Notes: a model not told the origin generated them from the letters alone. 64,000 bases of DNA from Sulfidibacter corallicola (GCF_017498545.1 NZ_CP071793.1:2542001-2606000); one strand, 5' to 3'. Positions 18,690 through 28,317 are shown, numbered from the stretch's first letter. Program-made: numbers and translations.

Positions 18690-19601
18690 ATGCTGAAACA
18701 TCCATCCGGACTCGTCGAAGAACCGGCCGAATGGCTCGAACTCCAATCGGCCGCCGAAACCGGCCGGCTCTACGCCGTAATCGACGCCTGCAACATGCCG
18801 CCCGTCCTGGCCCGCGCCGAAACCACCCCCAGTCGCTGCCTCCACGGCAAGCCGGGTGACAAAGGGCTGTGGGCCTCCGCCCCCTGGCTGTTCCAGGCCG
18901 ATGCGGATCTGCTCGATTGGGTCAAGAACGACCTGTACCACCAACCTTGGGGTTTCTTCCTGGTCAGCGGCGCCGGCTTCGATGCGGTGTTCGCCCATCT
19001 CAAGACGTTCGAGTTCGTCGCCAACCTGGACAAGAAAAAGTTCCTGTTTCGCTATTACGACCCGCGCGTGCTGGTTCCGTTCCTGCTCAGCTCCACCGCG
19101 ACCGAGATTCGCCACTTCTTCGGCCCCATCGAACAGGTCACCAGCGGTATGGCGCAGGCCAGCCTCGTTCACTTCCGCTACGATCCCGAGATCGAGGGCG
19201 AGACCTATCCCCACCACACCTTTCGCCTCACCGAGGCCCACAGCAGCGCCTTCTTCACCTACGACGAAGAGAAATTCCTCGCGGAAGTCATCGAGTTCGT
19301 ACTCGACGAATTCCCACGCGTCCACAAAGTAGAATCCGACACCCTCGAGATCTGGGTGGAGAACGGCATCAAACGCGCCCGCCGCAACGGCTTCAGCCGC
19401 GCCAACGACCTGATGACCTTCGTGGCCTTGATGTTCGAATTCGCACCCGACTTCGACAAGCATCCCCAGGTTCGCGCCATCTTGGACGACCCCGACCTTC
19501 CCACCACCCAAAAACTGGACGTCATGCTGGATCGCATCCCCGACGGTCTGTGGAACCAGATCGGCCTGAAAAGCGACCACATGGCCTGGTTCGAGGAATG
19601 A
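18690..19601 (+). CDS. DUF4123 T6SS effector adaptor/chaperone
   Basis: 303 aa. DUF4123 proteins (Tap-1/TEC) load a specific effector onto a VgrG without being secreted. The first 150 residues show the expected pattern: LYAVIDACNMPPVL at the start, APWLFQAD, a GFFLVSG strand and then FLFRYYDPRVLVPFL, a strongly diagnostic DUF4123 motif, followed by HFFGPIE. The C-terminal part (about 195-303) is a helical region likely to contact the cargo. AAGGGGAACAC precedes the chosen ATG. The position between vgrG/PAAR and the putative toxin gene implies that the product of the gene at 20029 is its client. Confidence 0.88.
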   Translation: MLKHPSGLVEEPAEWLELQSAAETGRLYAVIDACNMPPVLARAETTPSRCLHGKPGDKGLWASAPWLFQADADLLDWVKNDLYHQPWGFFLVSGAGFDAVFAHLKTFEFVANLDKKKFLFRYYDPRVLVPFLLSSTATEIRHFFGPIEQVTSGMAQASLVHFRYDPEIEGETYPHHTFRLTEAHSSAFFTYDEEKFLAEVIEFVLDEFPRVHKVESDTLEIWVENGIKRARRNGFSRANDLMTFVALMFEFAPDFDKHPQVRAILDDPDLPTTQKLDVMLDRIPDGLWNQIGLKSDHMAWFEE

Positions 19602-20028
19602 TCCATCGCCCCGGGGCGACCGGTTGATGCCGGGTGCCTTCGGGTTCGCCCCAAAAACGCTTCGACCCGCGGGAACCGATCCCGCCCCGCCGGAATCGTT
19701 GCCGTGCCACCTCGTTACGCGGGGCACGGTTCCCAACCGCCTATCCCTATGGTTTGGTGCCCATTCAGAGACGCGCGATCGCCCTCGGTCGTGAATTTCG
19801 GCTGACTGGGCACGCGATCTGCCCTCGGATTTCGGGTACCGGCAACGTGCTCGGCCGGTTCCCGAGGCCTGACGGCCGAGCCCAGGCCGCACGGGGAACG
19901 CGACCTTTCGAGCCGCTCGTCCCCGACCCGCACGTTCTCATCGAGGCTCCCCACCGAAGACGAAATCTCGTGACACATGGGGGCTACAACCGTCGTTTCC
20001 GAAAGAAGCATGATTAGGAAGTAAGCAT
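19602..20028. other. Spacer, no gene seen
   Basis: 427 bp between the adaptor and the toxin gene. Frames on both strands are open but have no ribosome site or recognisable product. The gap suggests the toxin/immunity pair may have its own promoter. Confidence 0.45.
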
Positions 20029-20958
20029 ATGGGCCTCACGCGCAATACCGCGGGCGACCTCGTCCTCAACCCCAGTGTCGGCACGCGCATGGAAGATTTG
20101 CTCTCGCGCCTGAATACCGACATGATGCTGGCCGTCGGCCAGGGCCTCACCGACATCGCCGGGATCTTCGACCCCACGCCCTTCTCCGATATCGCCGGCG
20201 GCTTGTTCAGTCTCGTGCGCGGCGATTTCGTCGGCGCCGGGCTCTCGGTCGTCTCGATCGTTCCCTACGTGGGGGATGCGATCGGCAAGACCGGCAAGTT
20301 CGCCAAGTTGTTCCGCGCCATCGAGAAGATGCAGGATCGCCTCAAGAGCATGAAGGCGCTCTTCAAACACGTGGAGAAGGGCCTGGACCCGGCCACCGCC
20401 AAACGCATCAAAAAGGCGATCGCCGAGCTGGACGCGCTCAACCAGAAATGGGAAAGCGCGGTGGAAGGCGCCAGGGATCGCCTGGAAGGCCTGTTCAAAA
20501 GCAAAAAAGGCAAGAATTTGCGCGACCGGGCCAACGCCCGCATTCGCGATAGGAACGTCGAGGGTTGTGCCCGCAAGCACCAGCGAGACACGGTGCCGGA
20601 CGACGAAAAGAAAACGGGTGCGCACAAGAATACCAAGGGGCCCGACAACCGACCCGACGACACCTACGCCGAATCCAACCACTCGCCGGCCAACTCCGCC
20701 AACAAGAAGGTGCCCACCGACGAGGGCGGCGCCTTCCAAATGGACTCCCACGATCATTCGCGCGCGGCCACCACGGGGAGTTCCCGCGAGGCCAAGCTCT
20801 ACCGCGACGTCCAGGAAGACATGATCAACCAGGGCAAACTACAGGATGCGGTCGACATGGACCGCACCGACAGTCAGTTGAAGTTCGGCGACAAGTACGA
20901 CCCCCAATTCGACCAACTGGACGATTTCTGGGACGACGCCAAACTGGCTGAATTCTGA
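20029..20958 (+). CDS. Putative T6SS polymorphic-toxin effector
   Basis: 309 aa. The N-terminal third holds a Gly/hydrophobic pretoxin-like segment (about 40-90: DPTPFSDIAGGLFSLVRGDF, then VGAGLSVVSIVPYVGDAIGK), a hallmark of polymorphic toxins just before the toxic domain. A charged coiled stretch (95-190) follows. The C-terminal 90 residues contain FQMDSHDHSRAATTGSS, YRDVQEDMINQGKLQDAV and FGDKYDPQFDQLDDFW. This D-H-R-x-T-x-S-x-G-S-S ... YR-x-x-Q ... FG-x-KYD arrangement is one I recall from Rhs/MafB-type C-terminal modules, but I cannot name its activity. It has no PAAR or MIX motif and probably relies on the DUF4123 adaptor for loading. AGGAAG precedes the ATG. Confidence 0.65.
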   Translation: MGLTRNTAGDLVLNPSVGTRMEDLLSRLNTDMMLAVGQGLTDIAGIFDPTPFSDIAGGLFSLVRGDFVGAGLSVVSIVPYVGDAIGKTGKFAKLFRAIEKMQDRLKSMKALFKHVEKGLDPATAKRIKKAIAELDALNQKWESAVEGARDRLEGLFKSKKGKNLRDRANARIRDRNVEGCARKHQRDTVPDDEKKTGAHKNTKGPDNRPDDTYAESNHSPANSANKKVPTDEGGAFQMDSHDHSRAATTGSSREAKLYRDVQEDMINQGKLQDAVDMDRTDSQLKFGDKYDPQFDQLDDFWDDAKLAEF

Positions 20959-21021
20959 CGCGCTCGGGGTGCGATGCCGGCGGCGAAGGCGCGCTCCATT
21001 CTCTTTTCCCAGGAGTTTCCC

Positions 21022-21510
21022 ATGAAATTGACGATCGTTCCCTTTCGCGGCGTCGGGCCCATCCAATTCGGCATGTCCCGCGAGGAAGTGCGCAAGACGA
21101 TGCCAGAGCGGGCCGAACCCTTCCGCAAGAACATGTTCAGCCTGACGGACACGGACGACTTCAAGGACCACCGCATCCACGTGTTTTACAGCGCGCAGGA
21201 CGACACGGCCGAAGCGATCGAGATCTGGCAACCGGCCAAGCCGCTGCTGGGTGGGGAAACCCTGCTGGACAAACCCTACGCGCAATTGTTGAAAGAATTG
21301 CAGGAAACGGATCCGGACCTGGAAATCGAGAATCCCGGCGAGGTGACCTCGCACCGCCTGGGTATCTGCGTTTGGGCGCCCACCGCCGACAGCGAGCCCT
21401 GGCGCCCGGCGCGCTCGGTGCTGGCGTTCGCCAAAACCTACTGGGACGGTTTCGCCGAGCAGCGCGCCGACGCCGTGAACACACTGCTGAAACGCCTGGG
21501 CGAGCAATGA
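21022..21510 (+). CDS. Putative immunity protein for the upstream toxin
   Basis: 162 aa, no signal peptide, mildly acidic. The N-terminus VGPIQFGMSREEVRKTM follows the G-x-x-x-FGMS-x-x-E-V pattern I associate with small immunity-like proteins of toxin islands; the function is not proved. AGGAG six bases before the ATG at 21022 fixes the start rather than the in-frame 20974 ATG. It lies 63 bp after the toxin gene on the same strand, and 28 bp before the D123-like gene, the usual place for a cognate immunity protein. The assignment rests mainly on context. Confidence 0.55.
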   Translation: MKLTIVPFRGVGPIQFGMSREEVRKTMPERAEPFRKNMFSLTDTDDFKDHRIHVFYSAQDDTAEAIEIWQPAKPLLGGETLLDKPYAQLLKELQETDPDLEIENPGEVTSHRLGICVWAPTADSEPWRPARSVLAFAKTYWDGFAEQRADAVNTLLKRLGEQ

Positions 21511-21538
21511 TCGAGGCGGCACGCGGGAGGTACCACCC

Positions 21539-22303
21539 ATGAGACCCTGGTCCGCCGAAACCTTCGCCGAACAGATCAGCCCGACCTTCATCGAGAATTG
21601 GCCCGCCGCCCTGCACGACCTTTCGATTCGAACCCTGGATTTGGAAGTGCCCGAGGCCGAGCTGCACGCGGCCGTCTCCTACACCCGGTATCGATCCTGG
21701 TTCCACAACCTGCGCCCCTTCCAAAACCTGGACGGCCTGCGCGACCGCTTGGAGCGAGGCCTGGCCACCTTCCCCGACGGCGCCTTTTTGCGCCTGGGAT
21801 CGCGCAGCCCCAAGGACGCCCACTACGCGTACGAGGTCGGGATGCGGGTGCGCAGTGCGGCCGACGGCCTGGCCCTGCTGACCACCCATTCGCGACGCAT
21901 CGCCTTCGATATCCGCTGCGCCCTGGACTACTCGTATCTGCCGCGACTGTTCCTGCGCGAGTGGCTGACCCTGCCGGCCTGGACCGAGTTCCGCTGTTTC
22001 GTGGAAGAGGGTCGACTGGTGGGCATCTCGCAATACGATCACCGCTACCTGGGTTCGGCTCCGGAGATTCACCGCCACGCGCCCGCCATCGAGGATTCGA
22101 TTCGGCGCTTTTTCGAGCAGATTCGGCCGCTGCTGCACCTGCCGTCGGTCATCGTGGACGTGTTCCTGGATCCGGTGGCGGCGGCCGAAGGCCGTTTCGA
22201 GACCCGGCTGCTGGAGCTGAACCCGTTCATCGTGCAAACCAGTCCCGCCATGTTCTCGTGGACCCGCGAAGGGGATTTCGACGGAAGCTTCCGATACCTG
22301 TAG
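21539..22303 (+). CDS. CDC123/D123-like (ATP-grasp type) protein
   Basis: 254 aa. Several D123 landmarks are present in order: FLRLGSRSPKDA (about 82-93), LREWLTLPAWTEFRCFVEEG (about 140-159), LVGISQYDHRY, and LLELNPFIVQTSPAMFSW near the C-terminus. In eukaryotes CDC123 helps assemble the initiation factor eIF2. Bacterial homologues have the ATP-grasp-like fold but no settled role, and some occur with secreted toxins. GGGAGG precedes the ATG. Here it is the last gene of a T6SS toxin island, so it could modify or neutralise a toxin, an inference. Its 3' end has been copied in tandem downstream. Confidence 0.78.
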   Translation: MRPWSAETFAEQISPTFIENWPAALHDLSIRTLDLEVPEAELHAAVSYTRYRSWFHNLRPFQNLDGLRDRLERGLATFPDGAFLRLGSRSPKDAHYAYEVGMRVRSAADGLALLTTHSRRIAFDIRCALDYSYLPRLFLREWLTLPAWTEFRCFVEEGRLVGISQYDHRYLGSAPEIHRHAPAIEDSIRRFFEQIRPLLHLPSVIVDVFLDPVAAAEGRFETRLLELNPFIVQTSPAMFSWTREGDFDGSFRYL

Positions 22304-22830
22304 GACGGCGCCCATCCAGAAACGGTGTGTCGCGTGCATCCGCGGTGTTGACTGGATGCCGAGAGATTCGTCGTGCCCGGTAGGGGCATCAGGGGCGGTA
22401 AGCCCGCCCGATGAACATTTCGAAGCAATCCATACTCAGAGTTCCCGCCTGCTTCGAGGGTCGGCGCGGCAGTAGGTTGGCCGGCCCGGCCGACACTTCG
22501 AGGATCCGGTGGCGGCGGCCGAAGGCCGTTTCGAGACCCGGCTGCTGGAGCTGAACCCGTTCATCGTGCAAACCAGTCCCGCCATGTTCTCGTGGACCCG
22601 CGAAGGGGATTTCGACGGAAGCTTCCGGTACCTGTAGGACGGCGCCCATCCAGAAACAGTGTGTCGCGTGCATCCGCGGTGTTGACTGGATGCCGAGAGA
22701 TTCGTCGTGCCCGGTCTGTTCATCGGCCCGATGAACATTTCGAAGCAATCCATACTCAGAGTTCCCGCATGCTTTGAGAGTCGGCGCGGCAGTAGTTTGG
22801 CCGGCCCGGCCGACACTTCGAAGCGCCAAT
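22170..22830 (+). repeat. 334-bp tandem duplication covering the D123 gene end and repeat modules
   Basis: Bases 22170-22503 are repeated from 22504 with an offset of 334 bp and few substitutions. The unit holds the last 44 codons of the D123-like gene, its 3' spacer and two palindromic modules. In copy 1 the first core is a long chimera (GGGGCATCAGGGGCGGTAAG onward, near 22382). In copy 2 the same site is a clean GTTCATCGGCCCGATGAAC (near 22722) and about 13 bp shorter. The junction falls at the CACTTCGA flank of a module. Confidence 0.9.
22504..22637 (+). pseudogene. Duplicated 3' fragment of the D123-like gene
   Basis: Repeats the last 44 codons (including the stop) of the gene ending at 22303, nearly base for base, with no start or upstream part. 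A by-product of the 334-bp tandem duplication; not expected to be translated. Confidence 0.88.
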
Positions 22831-22905
22831 GCTTCGCAAGATCGAGCGGGAAAAGAGCGAAGCAGATAAGCCGGGTCTCTAGATCTCTCGATGATCGATT
22901 TCTAT
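22815..22905 (+). repeat. Repeat end segment shared with 8692 and 32857
   Basis: CGAAGC...GAGCGAAGCAGATAAG then AGATCTCTCGATG and GATCGATTTC. About 85 bp match the reverse complement of 32846-32940, and the inner 40 bp also match 8692-8733. It always abuts the last module of a cluster, as if marking an end of a larger composite element. Confidence 0.75.
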
Positions 22906-23257
22906 CCATGTCAGGTCACCTCCACGCATGCGAAAAAGCGCACAGGACCCGAGCACCGCTGCGGAACATTGCTCATTCATGTTTGTCTCGATTTTCCAGG
23001 ACGAAGCCACTTTCGTGGAAAACCGGTTTATCAACAACGAGTTACACTGCCCAAACGGCCCTGGTACCCGCTTTGCTTTTTTGGTGCGCATCGGAAAATT
23101 CCGTCTGTTGACGCCGCAAAGCGACAAGACGTAAGCTGTTCAACATCTCCCCGCGTCACACAGCGGCTCTCCACGGGTTCTTGCTCCCGAAACGCTCGGG
23201 TCCCGGCGAGCCGGCGTCCGATTCGCTCCCAATTCTCCGCCATCACCGAGGTACGTC
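22906..23257. other. Spacer upstream of the SLC13 gene
   Basis: 352 bp, more AT-rich than the genes, probably carrying the transporter promoter. No gene or clear regulatory motif recognised. Confidence 0.4.
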
Positions 23258-24808
23258 ATGCAAAACCGTCCCGCGGATTCGGCCTCTACCACCCAAAAGC
23301 CCGAAAAAAAACGTCTGGACCGCACCACCATCCAATGGATCGGGTTCTTTGCCGGCCCGCTGTTGGCCGTGGTGGTCTACTTTCTTCTGCCCGCCGGATA
23401 CCTCGACAGCGACGGCCAAACCGTCGCCATCGGCCACGCCACCCGCGCCACGGCCGCCACCGGCGCCTGGATGGCCGTCTGGTGGCTCTCGGAGGCCATC
23501 CCCATTTCGGCCACGGCGCTGCTCCCGCTGGTCCTGTTCCCGCTGACCAACGCGGTGCCCGTCAAAAAGGTCGCGCAATCCTACGGCCACGAACTGATTT
23601 TCCTCTTCATGGGCGGGTTTTTTCTGTCGAAAGCGATGGAACGCTGGGGCCTGCACCGCCGCATCGCCCTCATCACCCTGCGTTACTTCGGCAGGGGCAA
23701 GCGCCTGATGATCGCGGGCTTCATGCTGGTGACGGCGGTACTGAGCATGTGGGTGTCCAACACGGCCACGGCCATCATGATGCTGCCCATCGCGCTCAGC
23801 GTGATTGCCCTGGTGGACGAGCGCGCCGAACCGAACGCCTCCGGCAAAAGCGGGAGTTTCGCCCAAGCCCTGATGCTGGGCATCGCCTACTCGGCCTCGA
23901 TCGGCGGCCTGGCCACCCTGATCGGCTCGCCACCCAACTTGTTTCTGGCCTCCTACGTGCGCGACCGCTTCGCCATGGAACTTAGCTTCTCGAAATGGTT
24001 CATGATCGGGTTTCCCCTGAGCGCGATCTTCCTGCCGTTGACCTGGTGGCTGCTGACCCGCGTGTTCTACAAAGTCAGCCCCGAAGCACCCGCGGGCGGG
24101 CACAACCTGATTCGCGACGAATACGACAAGCTGGGTCCCATCAACCGCGGTTCGCTGATCACGATGGTCGTCTTCTTCGCGACGGCCTTCATGTGGTTGA
24201 CGCGGCCCATGCTCACGCAAATGACGGTTGCGGGGATCCAACCGCTGGCCGGCCTGACCGATGCCACCATCGCCATCATGGCCGGCATGCTGTTGTTCTG
24301 CCTGCCCGTGCACATCAAGGAACGCATCTTCGTGCTGGATTGGGAAACCGCGGTCAAGCTCCCCTGGGGCATCCTGATCCTGTTCGGGGGCGGGCTGGCC
24401 CTGGCCGCCGCCATCCAAGCCAACGGGTTGGGCGCCTACATGGGTTCGTTGGTCGCCGGCTGGAAGGACCTGCCGATCCTGATGTTGATCGTCGGCGTCT
24501 CGACCCTGGTCATCTTCCTGACCGAACTCACCAGCAACACCGCCACCTCGGCGACGCTGATCCCCATCCTGGCGGCGATCGCGATCGGCATGGGCATGGA
24601 TCCGATCATGCTCATGTTCCCGGCCGCTCTGGCCGCCAGCCTGGCCTTCATGATGCCCGTCGCCACACCGCCCAACGCCATCGTGTTCGGCTCGGGCAAA
24701 CTGACCATCCCCGAAATGGCTCGCGTCGGTCTCTGGCTCAACCTGATCGGGATCACCCTGGTCACGCTGGCCTCGTTCTTCTGGGTTCCGGTGGTCATGG
24801 GCAACTGA
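23258..24808 (+). CDS. SLC13/DASS-family anion (dicarboxylate or sulfate) transporter
   Basis: 516 aa, with about 11-12 hydrophobic membrane spans. Sodium-coupled uptake of di- or tricarboxylates or sulfate across the inner membrane. The two Ser-Asn-Thr clamp motifs that bind sodium and substrate in VcINDY-like proteins are present: SNTATA near residue 167 and TSNTATS near residue 424. Other family landmarks are WWLSEAIPISATALLPLVLF, FLFMGGFFLSKAMERW and GSPPNLF. The N-terminal 20 residues are charged and cytoplasmic. GAGG before the ATG supports the start. It is a single transcription unit between repeats and a minus-strand gene. The substrate cannot be chosen from sequence; the dicarboxylate branch is most likely. 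Confidence 0.9.
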   Translation: MQNRPADSASTTQKPEKKRLDRTTIQWIGFFAGPLLAVVVYFLLPAGYLDSDGQTVAIGHATRATAATGAWMAVWWLSEAIPISATALLPLVLFPLTNAVPVKKVAQSYGHELIFLFMGGFFLSKAMERWGLHRRIALITLRYFGRGKRLMIAGFMLVTAVLSMWVSNTATAIMMLPIALSVIALVDERAEPNASGKSGSFAQALMLGIAYSASIGGLATLIGSPPNLFLASYVRDRFAMELSFSKWFMIGFPLSAIFLPLTWWLLTRVFYKVSPEAPAGGHNLIRDEYDKLGPINRGSLITMVVFFATAFMWLTRPMLTQMTVAGIQPLAGLTDATIAIMAGMLLFCLPVHIKERIFVLDWETAVKLPWGILILFGGGLALAAAIQANGLGAYMGSLVAGWKDLPILMLIVGVSTLVIFLTELTSNTATSATLIPILAAIAIGMGMDPIMLMFPAALAASLAFMMPVATPPNAIVFGSGKLTIPEMARVGLWLNLIGITLVTLASFFWVPVVMGN

Positions 24809-25099
24809 AGACGGGGTTCGAAGGGGTCCATCGGGCGCGTCGCATCGGCGAGCCCTCCTTCCGGCGCTCCGTTCGGTGGCCTCGCGAGCCGGCCTTCGAA
24901 CGACCGCACCCACCGCCGTGGGCGAGGGTCGTCACGCAACATGCCGCGCTTCGAAGTTCGTCCCCAGACCGCGGCCACGGATCCCGATCGCGGATTCCCG
25001 TTCGAATCGCGATCGGGGGCCAGGCATCGGCGGCAACCGCACGAATCGGGAGCCCGAACCGTTCGCTGGCGGCCTCCCGAACCCGATCACCCGAGCCGG

Positions 25100-25660
25100 T
25101 CATCCCAGTTCCGGTCGATACGGGGGCACGTCGTCCAGTATGAGCTGCATGATCACCACGTCGTGCCAACGACCGTTCGCGAAGCCGACCTCCTTTTGCA
25201 CACCGACCACCTCGAAACCCAATTTTCGGTTGTATCCGATGCTCGCCTGGTTATCGGCGAAGACCTTCGCCACAATGTGGTGATACCCGAAGTGCCGGCA
25301 CCGTTCGAAAAGCGCCTTCTTCAGGGTGCTCCCATATCCCTTGCGGCGATGCGCGAAGTGCAAGTAGACCGAAGTCTCGCAGGCCACGCGATAACCAAGG
25401 CGATCGCTGTAGCGCTTGACGAGGCCCCATCCCAGGACTTCGCCGCCCCGTTCAAGGATCAGGACGACTTCCCGCTCGTGTAAACCGCGAATCACGGCAC
25501 GCATGTCCTCCTCGGATTTTTCCGCACTGTCCATGGTCGAGCCGCCGGCCCGCACCGCCTGATTGTAGATCGCCGCGATGGCCGCGGCATCGTTCGCGTC
25601 ACCGTCGCGCAAAACCAGGTCATCGGTCTGGGAGACGCACAAAAGTTCCGTTCGGGTCAT
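25100..25660 (-). CDS. GNAT N-acetyltransferase, phosphinothricin/methionine-sulfoximine acetyltransferase-like
   Basis: 186 aa. Transfers acetyl from acetyl-CoA to an amine, probably of a small amino-acid-like compound. LRDGDANDAAAIAAIYNQAV opens the GNAT fold. The acetyl-CoA loop HRRKGYGSTL (about 112-121) and ADNQASIGYNRKLGFEVVG are typical of the Pat/MnaT branch, as is the C-terminal GRWHDVVIMQLIL. The first 12 residues precede the domain and could be shortened, but AGGAGG eight bases upstream supports this ATG. It is separated from its neighbours by long spacers, so it is monocistronic. The substrate is inferred only. Confidence 0.85.
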   Translation of the reverse strand: MTRTELLCVSQTDDLVLRDGDANDAAAIAAIYNQAVRAGGSTMDSAEKSEEDMRAVIRGLHEREVVLILERGGEVLGWGLVKRYSDRLGYRVACETSVYLHFAHRRKGYGSTLKKALFERCRHFGYHHIVAKVFADNQASIGYNRKLGFEVVGVQKEVGFANGRWHDVVIMQLILDDVPPYRPELG

Positions 25661-26262
25661 GAATCAATCCTCCTAACGATTGGGTCCGTTTACTGGGGAC
25701 AAGGACCGACAACCCTCGACGAGGACTGGCGAAGCTGCCGTCAGGTCGCCCGATCGAGGAATGTCCTGGGATTCAGTGATCGCAGCCGGAGGGGAACCTC
25801 TCGCGCATGCGGCCCTGGCCGGCCGGTGCGGGAAGTAGGCGGAAAAGGCGGTGTTTTTCCGAATCGCATCGCCCTAGAATAACAGCCTGCGCCTCGAACG
25901 AGTAAGCCCTCGCGAGTCGATTGGATACATTTTGGGTGGGTTGGATTTTGCCGATTCGACGGGGGTATCGCCCGAGTAACCGAAACCGCCGCTGAATCTC
26001 ACGCGAGAATTCTGGTAGAATCTAGCGGTCTCCAACCGGCTTTTGTTCCTCTCGTTTCGGCATTTGTCGCCGCCGGCAGCCAATCTTTGGTTTCGGAAGG
26101 GCTCGATCTCCTCGCGTTTCGATCGAGCCGTCAGGATCTCGCGTTGGACGACACCCCTCCCCTGCCCGAATTCCGATATCGGACGATCCGGCCCGGAGGC
26201 CGTCGACGCGTATATACATGACGCCGCGACCCGGCCTCTCACGCCCGTAGTGTGGAGCATTC
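25661..26262. other. Divergent spacer, no gene seen
   Basis: 602 bp between the minus-strand acetyltransferase and the plus-strand aminopeptidase. The frames that cross it have no ribosome site or recognisable product. Presumed to carry both promoters. Confidence 0.45.
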
Positions 26263-28317
26263 ATGGCATTCCTCATCGATCCCCCTCGTTCATCGAGCCT
26301 GCGACCCGCGCGACGCAAACGCGCGATCGCCATCGCCCTCGCGCTGATCTGCGCGATTCTGCCGCTCTCCGGCCAGGACCCGGACGCATCGCCGCTGAGC
26401 CCGCGCATCGCCAATTACCGCATCGACGTCGCGCTCGACGCCGAAAACCACAGCCTGAAAGGCCGCCAATTCCTGCTGTGGCACAACCAAACCGAGTTTC
26501 CCACCAGCGAACTCCAGTTCCATCTGTACATGAATGCCTTTCGCAACAACCTGTCGACCTACATGAAGGAATCGGGCATGCGCAGCCTGGGCGAGGATCC
26601 GGGCGCCTGGGGACACATCGACGTGACGGAGATCCGCGTCCAACCGGTGCCGCCACGCGTGACGCTCGAAGAGCGCGACGGTCTGGTGGAAGAGGTCCGT
26701 CCGGTGATTTCCCACTTCGATCAACCGCCGACCGCGGCCGACATGCCGGATGTGACGGACCGCATGAGTTTCATCTGGCCCGACGACGGCAACGTGCACG
26801 ATCGCACGGTGATGCGCATTCCCCTGGCCGAACCGCTGGCACCGGGCGAATACGTCTGGGTCTACTGTACCTTCGACCTGCAATTGCCCGATCCCGCCCA
26901 CGATCGCACCGGCGCGTTGGACGATTACTTCCTGGTGGCACAGTGGTTTCCCAAGATCGGCGTGTTCGAGAACGGCGCGTGGAACTGCCATCAGTTCCAC
27001 GCGAACAGCGAGTTCTACGCCGATTTCGGCGTGTACGAGGTCGACATGACGGTTCCGGCTCACTTCGTTCTGGGCGCCAGCGGAGTGGAAGTCGAGGTCC
27101 GCCACAACAACGACGGCACCCGAACCCACGCCTACCGCGCCGAGGACGTTCACGATTTCGCGTGGACCACCAGTCCCGATTTCGAGGTGCATCACGACAA
27201 GCTGGGCGACATCTCGCTGCGGTTGTTGATCCAAAAGGAACACGCCTACCAGGCCCAGCGCCATCTGGACGTGGTCAGGAAGGGCTTGGCCCGCATTCAG
27301 GAACTACTGGGTCCCTACCCTTATGCCCAACTGACCGTGGTCGACCCCAAGCCCGGCGCCGGCGCCACCGGCGGCATGGAATACCCGACCCTGATCACGG
27401 CCGGCACCTCCTACGGCACGCCCAGCCGCATTCGGTTGATGGAAGCCACCATCGTTCACGAGCTGGCCCATCAGTATTTCTACGGCCTGCTGGCGTCCAA
27501 CGAATTCACGGAAGTCTGGTTGGACGAAGGCTTTACGACCTACCTGGAATGCCGCGTCATGAAGGACGTGTACGGTTCCAAGGGCAGCACCATCGACTTG
27601 TGGGACCTGCGTGTCAACGAGTTGGACGTACGCCGACGCGGCTTCATCCTTCAGCCGGGCGGCGATCCCATGCTGCTACCGGTCTGGACATACAATTCGG
27701 TGCGAAGCTATGTGATCAACGCCTACAACAAACCGGCCTTGGCCCTGACGACGCTCGAACACTACCTGGGCACGGAAGTCATGGACGACCTGCTGCGCAC
27801 CTACGTGGAGCGCTTCAAGTTTCGCCATCCCAAATCCGAGGATTTCGTGGCCTTGGCCGGCGAGGTCTCGGGCCAGGATCTGGGCTGGTTCTTCGACCAG
27901 TTGCTGCACACCAATCGGGTTTTGGATTACACCGTGATCCGGGTTCGCTCGCGACCGGCGCCCAAACCCGCCGGCCGCGACAGCGAGGCGGTGACCCTCG
28001 AAACCGGCAAGTACACCAACGAGGTGACCGTGCAGCGATTGGGCGATTTCGTCTTTCCCGTCAAGGTCCAGTTCATGTACGAGGACGGGGCCACCGAGAT
28101 CGAACACTGGGCCGGCGACGAACCCTGGAAGAAATTCACCTTCGATTCGGAACAGCGGCTCACCGCGGCCAGGGTCGACCCCGACAACCAGATCCCGATG
28201 GACGCCAACCTCGTCAACAACAGCCGGCGCCGCCTGCCCGATCCCGAGCCGGCGGAGCGAGAAGCCACGCGCTGGCTGATGCGCTTCCAACTCCTGCTGG
28301 AACTGTTCGCCTGGTAA
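26263..28317 (+). CDS. M1-family zinc metallopeptidase (aminopeptidase N-like), exported
   Basis: 684 aa. Removes N-terminal residues from peptides. Zinc ligands are visible in HELAHQYF (His399, Glu400, His403) and in LDEGFTTYLE (Glu422, 18 residues after His403, the exact M1 spacing). The exopeptidase motif, usually GAMEN, reads GGMEYP (about residue 367). A hydrophobic segment AIAIALALICAILPL at residues 20-35 after an Arg-rich start suggests a signal peptide or anchor, so it likely acts in the periplasm. The N-terminal saddle domain starts at YRIDVALDAENHSLKG. The membrane-protein gene begins 27 bp downstream, indicating co-transcription. The C-terminal helical domain of classical PepN is absent, as in shorter M1 enzymes. 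Confidence 0.92.
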   Translation: MAFLIDPPRSSSLRPARRKRAIAIALALICAILPLSGQDPDASPLSPRIANYRIDVALDAENHSLKGRQFLLWHNQTEFPTSELQFHLYMNAFRNNLSTYMKESGMRSLGEDPGAWGHIDVTEIRVQPVPPRVTLEERDGLVEEVRPVISHFDQPPTAADMPDVTDRMSFIWPDDGNVHDRTVMRIPLAEPLAPGEYVWVYCTFDLQLPDPAHDRTGALDDYFLVAQWFPKIGVFENGAWNCHQFHANSEFYADFGVYEVDMTVPAHFVLGASGVEVEVRHNNDGTRTHAYRAEDVHDFAWTTSPDFEVHHDKLGDISLRLLIQKEHAYQAQRHLDVVRKGLARIQELLGPYPYAQLTVVDPKPGAGATGGMEYPTLITAGTSYGTPSRIRLMEATIVHELAHQYFYGLLASNEFTEVWLDEGFTTYLECRVMKDVYGSKGSTIDLWDLRVNELDVRRRGFILQPGGDPMLLPVWTYNSVRSYVINAYNKPALALTTLEHYLGTEVMDDLLRTYVERFKFRHPKSEDFVALAGEVSGQDLGWFFDQLLHTNRVLDYTVIRVRSRPAPKPAGRDSEAVTLETGKYTNEVTVQRLGDFVFPVKVQFMYEDGATEIEHWAGDEPWKKFTFDSEQRLTAARVDPDNQIPMDANLVNNSRRRLPDPEPAEREATRWLMRFQLLLELFAW

